From NCBI GenBank assembly GCA_913043285.1, contig CAJWML010000004.1, positions 1 through 64,000 of the forward strand: DNA of 64,000 nt, in the 5' to 3' direction. Positions 42,298 to 51,285 of the stretch are shown piece by piece. Origin of the DNA: CAKZNE01 sp002695025. GTDB lineage: Bacteria > Bacteroidota > Bacteroidia > Flavobacteriales > Schleiferiaceae. The notes under the pieces were generated by a model that had not been told where the DNA came from, searched no databases, and saw nothing but the letters and a program-made list of their open reading frames with translations. The number at the start of each line of letters is the position of its first letter. The stretch's first letter is position 1. A program made the position numbers and the translations under genes.

Positions 42298-43389
42298 ATG
42301 AAGGTATCTGAAATAACCCGCTATCTGGAAAGTATTGCCCCACTGTCCTACCAGGAGTCCTATGATAATTCAGGGCTGTTGGTGGGCAATCCCAACGCTG
42401 AAGTGGAGCAGGTGTTGGTAAGTCTGGACGTTACCGAGGCGGTGGTCCAGGAAGCGGTAGAAAGGAATTGCCAGTTGATCATTGCGCATCACCCCCTCAT
42501 CTTCGGTGGACTTAAAAAACTCACCGGGGCAGACTATGTGCAGCGCACCGTTATGGAAGCCATTAAAAAGGATGTAGCCATCTATGCGGTACATACTAAC
42601 CTGGATAATATTGCCACCGGGGTCAATGATAAAATAGGCGAAATACTTGGTTTAGGTCAGCGGAGAATACTGTTGCCCAAAAAGGAAACCCTATATAAAC
42701 TGGCGGTATTTGTACCCCGAGATGCTGCAGAAGGAGTTATGAACGCAATGTTCCAGGCCGGGGCAGGCCATATCGGCAACTACAGTGAATGTAGCTTTTC
42801 GGTACCCGGTAAGGGAAGCTTTAAAGGCGGGGAAGGCTCCGATCCTTACGTAGGAGAAAAAGGTTCCCGCCACTATGAGGAGGAAGAAAAGGTGGAGGTT
42901 ATAGTGCCCCGTCACCTTAAAGGTAAAGTGGTAAAAGCCATGATGGACGCTCACCCCTACGAGGAAGTGGCTTACGATATTTATTCGTTGGAAAACGTTG
43001 ACCCAAGAGTGGGTTCAGGTATGATCGGCTTATTGGAGGAGCCCATGTACGCACTGGACTTTCTGCATCATGTCAAGGAGAAAATGGGCGGGGTGGTCCG
43101 TTATACTTCTCTGGTGCGTGACGAAGTGCAGAAAATAGCCTGGTGCGGAGGTTCCGGAAGCTTTTTGCTGGGGGCTGCCAAACAGGCTGGTGCGGACGTA
43201 TTTATCACCTCTGATTTTAAGTATCATCAATTCTTTGACGCTGAGAATGATCTGATTATAGCCGATATTGGGCATTATGAGAACGAGCAGTATACAAAAG
43301 AACTGCTGGCTTCGATATTAAAAGAAAAATTCACTAATTTTGCCGTTCTTTTAGCGGAGACGAACACGAACCCGATTAATTACTTATAA
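42298..43389 (+). CDS. Nif3-like dinuclear metal centre protein
   Basis: 363 residues, DUF34/NIF3 family. The metal ligands are visible in LIIAHHPLIFGG, YAVHTNLDN and IADIGHYENEQ, the two-metal site in a barrel-forming hexamer. An insertion of about 100 residues in the middle (about 138-240) is the PII-like domain seen in the long form of the family (YqfO type). The role of the family is uncertain; proposals are GTP cyclohydrolase-like or phosphatase activity. It is followed after 5 bases by the coiled-coil gene, a pairing common in Bacteroidota. Confidence 0.93.
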   Translation: MKVSEITRYLESIAPLSYQESYDNSGLLVGNPNAEVEQVLVSLDVTEAVVQEAVERNCQLIIAHHPLIFGGLKKLTGADYVQRTVMEAIKKDVAIYAVHTNLDNIATGVNDKIGEILGLGQRRILLPKKETLYKLAVFVPRDAAEGVMNAMFQAGAGHIGNYSECSFSVPGKGSFKGGEGSDPYVGEKGSRHYEEEEKVEVIVPRHLKGKVVKAMMDAHPYEEVAYDIYSLENVDPRVGSGMIGLLEEPMYALDFLHHVKEKMGGVVRYTSLVRDEVQKIAWCGGSGSFLLGAAKQAGADVFITSDFKYHQFFDAENDLIIADIGHYENEQYTKELLASILKEKFTNFAVLLAETNTNPINYL

Positions 43390-43394
43390 ACTCT

Positions 43395-44183
43395 ATGGCC
43401 AAGGCTAAAGAAGTAACGGTTGAAGACAAATTGCGCGCATTATACGATCTTCAACTTATCGATTCCCGGATAGACAAGATCAGAAATGTACGTGGAGAAC
43501 TTCCCCTGGAAGTGGAAGACCTTGAAGACGAAATAGCAGGTCTTGAGACACGGGTTGGTAAACTCAACGATGAGGTTGCCGAACTGGATGCCGAGATCAA
43601 AGGCAAGAAAAACCTGATCAAGGAATCTCAGGAAAAGATCAAAAAATACGAGAGCCAGCAAAAGAACGTTCGCAACAACCGTGAATTTGATGCCCTTTCC
43701 AAGGAGATCGAGTTCCAGCAACTGGAGATCGAACTGGCCGAAAAGCGTATCAAGGAATTCAAAGCCAAGATAGATGCTAAGAAGGAAGTAGTGGCCGGCT
43801 CAGAAGAAAAGCTGAACGAACGCAAATCACACCTGGATTTCAAGAAGAACGAACTGGAAAGTATCCTTAAGGAAACCCAGAATGAAGAAGAGGCTCTTTT
43901 AAAGAAATCCGAAGAGTTTGCCTCCAACGTGGATGACCGTCTGATAAAGGCGTATCACCGTCTGCGTGGTAGTGCTAAAAACGGTTTGGCTGTGGTAGCT
44001 GTTGAGCGTGGTGCTTCCGGTGGATCATTCTTTACCATTCCTCCGCAGCGTCAGCTGGAAATTGCTGCCCGCAAAAAGATCATTACGGATGAACACTCAG
44101 GAAGAGTGCTTGTAGATCCCGAACTGGCAAGAGAAGAAGAAGAGAAAATGGAAAAACTCTTCAAGTCCGTTTCCAAAGGATAA
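43395..44183 (+). CDS. Coiled-coil protein of the C4 zinc-ribbon family, zinc ligands lost
   Basis: 262 residues. About residues 10-185 are a long antiparallel coiled coil rich in Glu, Lys and Ile; the C-terminal 70 residues match the CT398-like zinc-ribbon family (NGLAVVAVERGASGGSFFTIPPQ, then ITDEHSGRVLVDPELA, split in two). In the classical family two CxxC-type pairs stand here; all four positions are now Ser or Asp, so no zinc can be bound. I recall the same loss in related flavobacterial proteins. In other bacteria this family is linked to secretion or to Nif3; function unknown here. A terminator follows. Confidence 0.85.
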   Translation: MAKAKEVTVEDKLRALYDLQLIDSRIDKIRNVRGELPLEVEDLEDEIAGLETRVGKLNDEVAELDAEIKGKKNLIKESQEKIKKYESQQKNVRNNREFDALSKEIEFQQLEIELAEKRIKEFKAKIDAKKEVVAGSEEKLNERKSHLDFKKNELESILKETQNEEEALLKKSEEFASNVDDRLIKAYHRLRGSAKNGLAVVAVERGASGGSFFTIPPQRQLEIAARKKIITDEHSGRVLVDPELAREEEEKMEKLFKSVSKG

Positions 44184-44207
44184 TACTATTGAATCAATAA
44201 AAAGAAG

Positions 44208-44231
44208 AGGGATCACATGATCCCTTTTTTT
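44208..44231 (+). terminator. Terminator abutting the next start codon
   Basis: Stem AGGGATC (44208-44214) / GATCCCT (44219-44225), loop ACAT, T run 44225-44231. The last T is directly followed by the ATG of the TPR gene at 44232, so the hairpin is at once the end of the nif3 unit and the 5' edge of the next gene. Confidence 0.8.
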
Positions 44232-45695
44232 ATGAGAATACGCACACTGATCTTCATCCTTATTTTCCCGCTGGGAGCCTGGTCCCAGCAGATCCGTTTT
44301 ACTCCTGACCTTAAACTGGCCTTTGGTAAAATGGCAGAACTACGGTTTCAGGAGGCGGAAGATCTGATTGCCCGTGAAGAACAGCGTAACCCGGATAACC
44401 TCGCCTTGGCCTATATGCGGGGTGCTCTCCTCACGGTAGGCTTGTTTATCAGTGAAAGCGAATCCGAGTTTGAGGACAACCAATCGCAGCTGGAAAGCTA
44501 TATAAGCACACTGGAGAAAGCCCCGGACAGCGATCCCCAAAAGGGGTTTATGATTAGCCAGTTGCGTTTAGGTATGGCCATATTACACGGGCGCTTCCGG
44601 AATAACTTCAGTGCGGGATGGCAGTTTTATAAAGCCTATAACCTGCTGGAAAACAACTACAAGGTGTTTCCTCAATACAAGCCGGGTTACGTGCCACTGG
44701 GCGTGCTGTATGTAGCTATCGGCTCCCTGCCGGATGGCTATCAGTCCATTGCCTCTATTATTGGTATAAAGGGTGATGTGAAAAAAGGAATGGAACTTAT
44801 CCGCAAAGGGTACTATGGCATTCAAAAGGAAGAGGAAAACCGCTTTTACCGCGATTATTTTGGGTTTATCTATTCCTATATTTCCCTGGAACTGAGCGAT
44901 GACAATTCCGTTTCGCCTGAATCCCTGGGACTCAATGTTCGCACTAGCAGCTACCTGCGGTATATGCAGGCCCGCGTGGAGGTTGACCGCGGGAATGCCC
45001 GTAAGGCCCTGGATATCCTGAAAACCCGCCCGCGTGGAGATGGATACCAACACTTTGGTTACCTGGATTATTATACCGGGCGGATGGCGCTGGCTTTCTC
45101 CCCGGATACCGCCTACCAATACCTTCATAAATACCTTAAGGAAAACAGTACGGGTAATTACCGCAAATCCACCTATCGCTACCTTTCCTGGTATGCTATG
45201 CTCATTGATGATAAGAGCCTTATCCGCGAATACCGCCAAAAGGTGATGCGTGAAGGAACCCTCAATACTGGTGCCGATAAACAAGCCTACCGTGAGGCAC
45301 AGGAGCCTTTCAACGAGATACTGATCAAGGGGCGTATTTATTTTGACGGAGGCCTTTACAGCAAAGCCGCCAAATATCTGCTGTCTCGGGAAAGTATGCT
45401 GGATCAATTCGGGAATGCGGATAAACTGGAGTTCTACTATCGTTTAGGCCGCGTTTTCCAGGAAAGTGAAGAGAGCGACAAGGCTATCGTATACTTTAAA
45501 AAGGCATTGGAAATTCCTGTAAAGGAAAGTACGTTCTCCCAGGGGAATGCGGCCCTGCAGCTTGCTTCGGTTTGGGAAAAAAAGGGAAACAAGGCGGAAG
45601 CCCGCAAGTATTATGAGAAAACCCTTAGCTATAAAGGTTTCCCCTTTTACGAAGGTCTGCATCAAAAAGCCAAGGCCGGTCTCAATAGAATTTAA
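44232..45695 (+). CDS. Secreted tetratricopeptide-repeat protein
   Basis: 487 residues. The signal peptide MRIRTLIFILIFPLGAWSQ is followed by an all-helical protein with several TPR-like pairs, clearest at the N-terminus (MAELRFQEAEDLIAREEQRN) and C-terminus (EFYYRLGRVFQESEESDKAI, then KGNKAEARKYYEKTL). It is probably periplasmic or on the inner face of the outer membrane and acts as a scaffold. Start chosen at 44232 because the signal peptide begins there; an ATG at 44217 is within the terminator hairpin. No promoter is seen between the hairpin and the start, so expression may depend on read-through. Confidence 0.8.
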   Translation: MRIRTLIFILIFPLGAWSQQIRFTPDLKLAFGKMAELRFQEAEDLIAREEQRNPDNLALAYMRGALLTVGLFISESESEFEDNQSQLESYISTLEKAPDSDPQKGFMISQLRLGMAILHGRFRNNFSAGWQFYKAYNLLENNYKVFPQYKPGYVPLGVLYVAIGSLPDGYQSIASIIGIKGDVKKGMELIRKGYYGIQKEEENRFYRDYFGFIYSYISLELSDDNSVSPESLGLNVRTSSYLRYMQARVEVDRGNARKALDILKTRPRGDGYQHFGYLDYYTGRMALAFSPDTAYQYLHKYLKENSTGNYRKSTYRYLSWYAMLIDDKSLIREYRQKVMREGTLNTGADKQAYREAQEPFNEILIKGRIYFDGGLYSKAAKYLLSRESMLDQFGNADKLEFYYRLGRVFQESEESDKAIVYFKKALEIPVKESTFSQGNAALQLASVWEKKGNKAEARKYYEKTLSYKGFPFYEGLHQKAKAGLNRI

Positions 45696-45754
45696 AGTTT
45701 ATTCATAGGGCTATTGAGCGATACTTAGTATTTTAACCCACTCAATTTCGAGTT

Positions 45755-46828
45755 ATGAACTTACTTACAATTACCTGGGATATGGGCCGTGGCCTGGATC
45801 TGGGGTTCTTTACCCTCCGTTATTACAGCCTGCTTTTTGCCGCTGGTTTTGTGCTGGGCTATATGCTGATGAAGCGGATATTCAAGAAGGAAGGTATTCC
45901 GATTGAAAAGCTGGATACCCTGCTTACCTATGTAGTGGTAGCCACTATTTTAGGGGCACGGTTGGGACACGTTTTCTTTTACCAGTGGGATTATTACTCA
46001 CAGCATCCGGATGAGATATTGAAGGTTTGGGAAGGTGGACTGGCCAGTCACGGAGCGGTGATAGGTATCATTATAGCCATCATCATTTATTCCCGGAAGG
46101 TGCTGAAGCGCCCTACACTTTGGATGCTGGACCGTTTGGTGATTACCATTGCGCTGGCCGGTGCCCTTATTCGCCTGGGTAACTGGTTTAACAGCGAGAT
46201 CTACGGTGCCATGGCCAACAGTTCTATGGAAACGGTATTTACCAACCCAACCCGGGAGCGCCTTATGAATTGGGATGAACAGATAGCCTCCATTCATTTT
46301 GAGCAAACCAATACAACTGAAATTACGGATACCCTGATCCTGCCGATCTACGATATGCAGATCCTGTATGATAACACCAGGCCCATCAATAAAGAACAGG
46401 TGGAAAACAGGATAGAGGAGGATGTAAGACGCTATCTCTATAGTTTTGAAAAGGAAGAAAAAAATATCCTCATAACTCCGGGCACCAGAGTCCGGTGGGA
46501 TGAGCAAGTAGAGAATATGGCTCATGTTGAAGTAGTGGGTATACCCCGGCACCCTACCCAGATCTATGAAGCCATTGGGTATTTCCTTATTTTCCTTATC
46601 CTCTACCGCATTTTCCTGAATGCCAGCCTGGCCGAGCGCAAAGGTTTTATCTTCGGAATGTTCCTGGTGCTGATCTTCGGCTTCCGCTTTGTAATAGAGT
46701 ACTGGAAGGAAAACCAGGTATCGGCTGAAGAGGGGCTTGCCTTCAATATCGGGCAATACCTGAGCATACCTTGTGTACTGGCAGGATTGTATTTTATCTT
46801 CACTGCAAAACCCTATAGGCATGAATAA
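45755..46828 (+). CDS. lgt: Prolipoprotein diacylglyceryl transferase
   Basis: 357 residues with about seven transmembrane helices; transfers diacylglycerol to the lipobox cysteine of prelipoproteins in the inner membrane. The key segments are FYQWDYY, GGLASHGAVIG, RLGNWFNSEIYG (Arg140) and RHPTQIYEAIGYF (Arg265), matching the essential arginines and histidine of the E. coli enzyme. The periplasmic part between the two arginines is about 30 residues longer than in E. coli and charged, a feature shared by Bacteroidota Lgt. The last 8 bases overlap the start of the DUF192 gene. Confidence 0.95.
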   Translation: MNLLTITWDMGRGLDLGFFTLRYYSLLFAAGFVLGYMLMKRIFKKEGIPIEKLDTLLTYVVVATILGARLGHVFFYQWDYYSQHPDEILKVWEGGLASHGAVIGIIIAIIIYSRKVLKRPTLWMLDRLVITIALAGALIRLGNWFNSEIYGAMANSSMETVFTNPTRERLMNWDEQIASIHFEQTNTTEITDTLILPIYDMQILYDNTRPINKEQVENRIEEDVRRYLYSFEKEEKNILITPGTRVRWDEQVENMAHVEVVGIPRHPTQIYEAIGYFLIFLILYRIFLNASLAERKGFIFGMFLVLIFGFRFVIEYWKENQVSAEEGLAFNIGQYLSIPCVLAGLYFIFTAKPYRHE

Positions 46829-47354
46829 GACCACACGCGCAGTTATTGCGCTGATTTTATTACTGGCCTTTATCGGTTGGCTGTTTATGACGGTCATTCC
46901 GCTGGGCAGTAAGAGACCGTCACCAGGGGGAGATGGAGCAGGTGAAACCGGTACTACCTATGAGCCTAAATTCAGGGATGAAGGAGACCTGGTGCTCGTA
47001 TCCGGTGAAGGAGATACTTTAAAGACCATCGATATTGAGCTGGCCAATACACCCGAAAAAATACAATACGGTATGATGTACCGGAAAAGTATGGAGGAAG
47101 ACGAGGGAATGTTATTCTTTATGGGCGAAGAGCGGCCCCAGTCTTTCTGGATGAAGAACACCTACGTGTCCCTGGACATCCTGTTCATTAATTCAGCCGG
47201 GGAGGTGGTCAGTATTCAGAAAAATGCCGAACCGCTTTCCGAGAAGAGCCTGCCCTCTGAAGGTAATGCCTCTATGGTTTTGGAGGTGAAAGGAGGTTTT
47301 TCGGATAGGTACGGTTTGAAAAAAGGTGACCGGATCTATTACCACGAACAATAA
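46821..47354 (+). CDS. DUF192 family protein, membrane-anchored
   Basis: 177 residues. An N-terminal anchor (about 6-28, VIALILLLAFIGWLFMTVI) is followed by a linker and a DUF192 beta-sheet domain: LANTPEKIQYGMMYRKSM, GMLFFMGEERPQSFWMKNT, then LDILFINSAGEVVSI and the closing GLKKGDRI. The WMKNT core is diagnostic. The function of the family is not established. It overlaps lgt by 8 bases, so it is co-expressed with lipoprotein modification; a hairpin terminator follows. The frame is open further upstream but that part is a shadow of lgt. Confidence 0.88.
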   Translation: MNKTTRAVIALILLLAFIGWLFMTVIPLGSKRPSPGGDGAGETGTTYEPKFRDEGDLVLVSGEGDTLKTIDIELANTPEKIQYGMMYRKSMEEDEGMLFFMGEERPQSFWMKNTYVSLDILFINSAGEVVSIQKNAEPLSEKSLPSEGNASMVLEVKGGFSDRYGLKKGDRIYYHEQ

Positions 47355-47381
47355 AAAAGGGCTCATACGAGCCCTTTCTTC
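47353..47381. terminator. Bidirectional terminator
   Basis: Stem AAGGGCTC (47357-47364) / GAGCCCTT (47369-47376), loop ATAC. T residues follow on both strands (six on the minus strand from 47353-47358). It serves the DUF192 gene from the left and the convergent lipoprotein gene from the right. Confidence 0.88.
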
Positions 47382-47398
47382 ATTGTAAACACTGGTTT

Positions 47399-48133
47399 TT
47401 ATTCCAGTGTTACGCCCTTGGTGAACACACCTTCGTTCACAAAAGCTACCTTGTAGCCATTGTAATTTTGTACAGTATAGTTGTAAGCTGCTGCCTGCAG
47501 GTACCCGGCTCCGGTACCTACCGCACTCATTTCTGATTTGGTAAACGTTACCGTCCTCACACTGGCGGCCACAGTTTTGTGGATGCTTCCGCCAGGTCCA
47601 TGAACGTAATAAAGTACGGAATCAGCTGAACCAGCTGCGGTAAAGCTATTGGTATAGTCAATGCCAAAGGTGAGGTCACTGGCGGTTGAGACGCTGCTTT
47701 CTGCGTCCAGGGCACCTATCTGCGGTACAGCCCTGGAGTAGGTGTAATTTATAGGGGGGACGGAACCTTTACCGGCTACCGCCCAGGCTACCGAAGACCC
47801 GAAATCAATGGTAGCTACCGTGCCACCTGGTGTAAAAATATAAGAGCCATTGTTGAGGCTCAACTCCTCACCTTCACAGGTAACCATACCGGCATCGGAA
47901 TTGTCAAAATTGGCAACGGCTGTACCTACAAATTGAGTGATGGTGCCAATGAAGGGAGCTTCCACCTGGGTGCCCGTGCTAATGGCGATCATGGCAGCAT
48001 CAGTGCCGGCAATTTCAACCTGTGGTGATGAAGGCTGAGAAGTTTGAGGTGTATCGTCTTTGTCATCGTCTTTCTTGCAGGAAACAAAAACAACAGCCCC
48101 GAGAACAAAGGGTACTAACAATCGGATTTTCAT
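47399..48133 (-). CDS. Hypothetical lipoprotein
   Basis: 244 residues. A signal peptide ends in the lipobox VVFVSC (Cys19), followed by KKDDDKDD and a Ser/Pro/Gln-rich linker, so it is a lipoprotein. The rest is Thr/Ser/Gly/Ala-rich, beta-type sequence with no recognised domain (for example TVATIDFGSSVAWAVAGKGS). It could be a surface or outer-membrane-tethered protein. It stands alone between two hairpins or gaps, 32 bases downstream of the NlpC/P60 gene. I do not recognise its function. Confidence 0.75.
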   Translation of the reverse strand: MKIRLLVPFVLGAVVFVSCKKDDDKDDTPQTSQPSSPQVEIAGTDAAMIAISTGTQVEAPFIGTITQFVGTAVANFDNSDAGMVTCEGEELSLNNGSYIFTPGGTVATIDFGSSVAWAVAGKGSVPPINYTYSRAVPQIGALDAESSVSTASDLTFGIDYTNSFTAAGSADSVLYYVHGPGGSIHKTVAASVRTVTFTKSEMSAVGTGAGYLQAAAYNYTVQNYNGYKVAFVNEGVFTKGVTLE

Positions 48134-48165
48134 AGTATTAAGAATTAAGATTTACAAAACCAATC

Positions 48166-48762
48166 CTAACTACTATTTCTCCGGCCTCCTTTAAAAAAAC
48201 GTTTTTGATAATAATCCTCTTCGAGGTTGCTGACCATCACTCCACGTGAGGAGCTTACGTGTACAAAATCACCCCCGGAGAGATAAATGCCCACGTGATC
48301 TATCCTCCGTCCATGGATCTTAAAAAACACCAGGTCTCCTTCACGGAGCTCTTTTTTATCCAGGGGTGTGGTTTCTGAAAAGAGGTCCTCGGCACGCCTG
48401 CCTGTAAAGGACATCTGGTATACATCCTGGTATACCCGGATCACAAAACCGGAACAGTCCACACCTTTTTTGGTGTTACCACCCATGCGGTGGGGAGTAC
48501 CTTCCCAATCCTCAATATAGGCGTGTAAAGCATTGGTGTAGGCTGAACTTTCCAGTTCAAGGTGTTCCATGTCGGCCGGTAGTGGCTCGGGATTGGGGTG
48601 TAAGGCTTCATGCTCGTATTTCAGCCGCCTTTGTTGATGAAAACTCGGAGGTCTTCCGGTGCTGGCGGTTGTTTGACGCGTATTTCCGCAGGAGCTGAGA
48701 AACAATAGTATAAGAACTACCGTAGTTGATTTGAAAAACCTTTGTATTCCCGGGTGCCACAT
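48166..48762 (-). CDS. NlpC/P60 family lipoprotein peptidase
   Basis: 198 residues. The signal peptide ends in the lipobox LFLSSC, giving a lipid-anchored enzyme. The NlpC/P60 domain (about 80-198) has the catalytic cysteine in KKGVDCSGFVIRVYQ, the histidine in RRIDHVGIYLSGG, and the third polar residue in FVHVSSSRG. Such enzymes cut peptide bonds between D-Glu and diaminopimelate in peptidoglycan stem peptides. The size and order resemble the Spr/MepS group that loosens the wall during growth. It precedes the lipoprotein gene on the same strand. Confidence 0.9.
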   Translation of the reverse strand: MWHPGIQRFFKSTTVVLILLFLSSCGNTRQTTASTGRPPSFHQQRRLKYEHEALHPNPEPLPADMEHLELESSAYTNALHAYIEDWEGTPHRMGGNTKKGVDCSGFVIRVYQDVYQMSFTGRRAEDLFSETTPLDKKELREGDLVFFKIHGRRIDHVGIYLSGGDFVHVSSSRGVMVSNLEEDYYQKRFFKGGRRNSS

Positions 48763-48911
48763 AAGGACCTAAAGGTAACCAAGTATACGGCAAACCGCTA
48801 CCCGGATCTTTTCCAGTTATTCATATAGTTTTTCACCAAACTACAGCAGCAAAACTCCTGCAGAATAGGCAAGGGGGCAATACGTAGTAATACGGAAATT
48901 CACTGCCTAAC

Positions 48912-51212
48912 TTAGCGTTGGGCTTCCTGCATGCGGTTCAGTTCGTCTTTCTTTTTTTCCTTGAAGAGCTCAAAGCGGGATGGCTCCTGCCGGGGTGGCC
49001 AGTAATTGTTATCACGGTCCGTATCAGCGGTTTCCAGGTAGGGATCCAGCTCTACCGATTGGAGTTCTTTTTGGGATACAAATACCTTGTTGAAAGCATA
49101 CTCATTCCGTAGCCATATTTCTGCGGGGATACGCTCCAGCTGTTTGGAACCATCGGTAAAAGTGAATTCCAGGATGACGGGCATTACCAAACCGCCTTTG
49201 TTGGTAAAGCTCAGCTCGTAATAATTAAGGTCTTTACGGAGTAATTCCTTTTCCTCATCGTCCAGGCGGTCCTGGTATTCTTCGTACTTCTCACGGTCCG
49301 GGCTAAGCACTACAAAATCATCGTTTGTATTGTAAAAATCGTTCATAGCAGGGTATTGATCTGCATAGCGTTTGCCTTCCAGCAAGGTGTCATTGCGCAG
49401 GTCACCAATAAATTTCCTTTGTGCCAAAGCCTCCTTCCGTTCGCGTGCGTTTTCCACGTCCGGGTTACCGGTATTGAGCTTGAACCAGCGCACGTTGTCC
49501 AGGGAAATATCCACATGATCCGTGGTGAAGAACCAACCCCTGAAGAACCAGTCCAGGTCGGTGCCGGAGGCATCTTCCATCGTGCGGAAGAAATCGGCCG
49601 GAGTGGGGTGTTTGAACATCCAGCGCTGGCAGTATACCCGGAAGGCGTAGTCGAAAAGCTCCCGCCCCAGAACCGTTTCACGGAGTATGTTGAGCGCGGT
49701 GGCCGGTTTGCCGTAGGCATTATTCCCAAACTGTAATATAGATTCGGAATTGGTCATGATGGGCATCTGCTGGTCACTCTCCGCCTTCATATAATCGGTG
49801 ATCAAACTAGCCGGCCCCCTGCGGGAGGGATAATCCTTTTCCCATTCCACTTCCGTGAGGTATTGTACAAAGGTGTTCAGGCCCTCATCCATCCAGGTCC
49901 ACTGGCGTTCGTCCGAGTTTACGATCATGGGGAAGAAGTTGTGCCCTACCTCGTGGATGATCACGCTGATCATGCCATATTTGGTACGTTTGGAATAAGT
50001 GCCGTCCTTTTCCGGACGTCCACCGTTAAAACAGATCATAGGGTATTCCATACCAATGCGATCGGTATGCACCGATATGGCTTTATGGTAAGGATAGTCA
50101 AAGGTGTACTTACTATACACTTTAAGGGTATGCGCCACTACCCGGGTAGAGTAACGCTCCCAAAGCGGGTTGCCCTCCTTGGGGTAATAGGAAACGGCCA
50201 TTACGGTGCGGTTACCCAACTTTACGGCCATGGCATCCCAGATAAATTTGCGGGAAGAGGCAAAGGCAAAATCCCGCACGTTCCCGGCCTGGAAGTGCCA
50301 GGTCTTCTCTTGCTTGCTTTTGCTTTTTTCGTTCTTTTTGGCTTCGCTCTCGGTAACTATAAAAACCGGGTCGGTAGTGCTGTTTTGGGCTTTTTCCCAA
50401 CGATCCCGCTGTTCCTCGCTGAGCACTTCATCGGCATTTTGCAGTTTGCCGGTAGAGCCTACAATATGATCGGCCGGAACGGTGATCTTTACATCATAAT
50501 TGCCAAAGGGCAGGGCAAACTCCCCGCGGCCCAGGAACTGCTTATTCTGCCATCCCTCCACATCGTTATACACGGCCATACGCGGAAAGAACTGGGCAAT
50601 AGTGTAGAGGTAGTTATCCTCATCTTTAAAGTATTCGTAGCCGGAGCGGCCACCTATCTTGTTGCGGTCATTGATATTGTACCACCACTTTATCTTCAGT
50701 ACTTTCTGTTCACCGTTGGCCAGGGGTTTGTCCAGGTTTATTCGCATCATGGTGTTGTTGATGTAGAAGGGAACGGCCTGATCATTTTCGTCTTTTACGT
50801 ACTCTATCTTAAAGCCCCCGTCAAAGTCGTAAAAGAGGTACTTCAGGTCGCCATAGCTCATCTTGTCACTTACCCCACCATTCCTGATCTTCTGGGTCAT
50901 GCTGTTTGGGGCACGCATGTTCTGGTCCAGTTGTATCCATAGGTATTCCAGGGGGTCCGGAGAATTGTTGGTGTAGGTGATCACCTCTTCACCGTATATT
51001 CTTTGTGTAGCATCATCCAGGCGGATATCCATGCTATAGTCCGCCTGTTGCTGGTAATAGAATGACCCTGGTGCCCCGCCACCGGTACGGTACATATTGG
51101 GAGTAGGCAACTCCTCGTACAGTTGCTTGAATTTACTTTGATTGGTGTTTTGGGCGATAAGGGTTCCTCCCAGCAGCATCAGGGACAGGAATGAAGGCAG
51201 AGCTCGCATCAT
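48912..51212 (-). CDS. M1 family metallopeptidase, secreted
   Basis: About 766 residues. A signal peptide (MMRALPSFLSLMLLGGTLIA) precedes an N-terminal saddle domain and the gluzincin catalytic domain with zinc motif HEVGHNFFP, the third ligand in WMDEGLNTFVQYL and a GGRPEKDG loop. The classical GAMEN motif is not seen; this is the Bacteroidota branch with GMEYPMICFNG. It ends with a charged C-terminal region. I use the ATG at 51212, because the longer frame begins with TTG at 51227 and the signal peptide fits the ATG. Likely substrate: peptides in the periplasm. The HupE/UreJ and DUF6702 genes lie upstream on the same strand. Confidence 0.92.
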   Translation of the reverse strand: MMRALPSFLSLMLLGGTLIAQNTNQSKFKQLYEELPTPNMYRTGGGAPGSFYYQQQADYSMDIRLDDATQRIYGEEVITYTNNSPDPLEYLWIQLDQNMRAPNSMTQKIRNGGVSDKMSYGDLKYLFYDFDGGFKIEYVKDENDQAVPFYINNTMMRINLDKPLANGEQKVLKIKWWYNINDRNKIGGRSGYEYFKDEDNYLYTIAQFFPRMAVYNDVEGWQNKQFLGRGEFALPFGNYDVKITVPADHIVGSTGKLQNADEVLSEEQRDRWEKAQNSTTDPVFIVTESEAKKNEKSKSKQEKTWHFQAGNVRDFAFASSRKFIWDAMAVKLGNRTVMAVSYYPKEGNPLWERYSTRVVAHTLKVYSKYTFDYPYHKAISVHTDRIGMEYPMICFNGGRPEKDGTYSKRTKYGMISVIIHEVGHNFFPMIVNSDERQWTWMDEGLNTFVQYLTEVEWEKDYPSRRGPASLITDYMKAESDQQMPIMTNSESILQFGNNAYGKPATALNILRETVLGRELFDYAFRVYCQRWMFKHPTPADFFRTMEDASGTDLDWFFRGWFFTTDHVDISLDNVRWFKLNTGNPDVENARERKEALAQRKFIGDLRNDTLLEGKRYADQYPAMNDFYNTNDDFVVLSPDREKYEEYQDRLDDEEKELLRKDLNYYELSFTNKGGLVMPVILEFTFTDGSKQLERIPAEIWLRNEYAFNKVFVSQKELQSVELDPYLETADTDRDNNYWPPRQEPSRFELFKEKKKDELNRMQEAQR

Positions 51213-51238
51213 ACAATTAATTTTCAAGAAGAAAGCGC

Positions 51239-51246
51239 CAAATATA
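51239..51246 (-). promoter_or_regulatory. Possible promoter box of the M1 peptidase gene
   Basis: CAAATATA on the plus strand reads TATATTTG on the minus strand, a full TAnnTTTG match, 26 bases before the ATG at 51212. No TTG at the right spacing upstream, so the peptidase may also be read from the DUF6702-hupE transcript. Confidence 0.45.
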
Positions 51247-51285
51247 AAGGCTACAGGTCAAAAGCCCTAACGGCAAAAAGGGTGA

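Noticed and set aside
44583..45407. 274-codon frame antisense to the TPR gene
   Set aside because: Codon-bias shadow; no start context or domain.
49863..50942. 359-codon open frame antisense to the M1 peptidase
   Set aside because: Shadow of a strongly supported gene with HExxH motif; the translation shows no domain or signal peptide.
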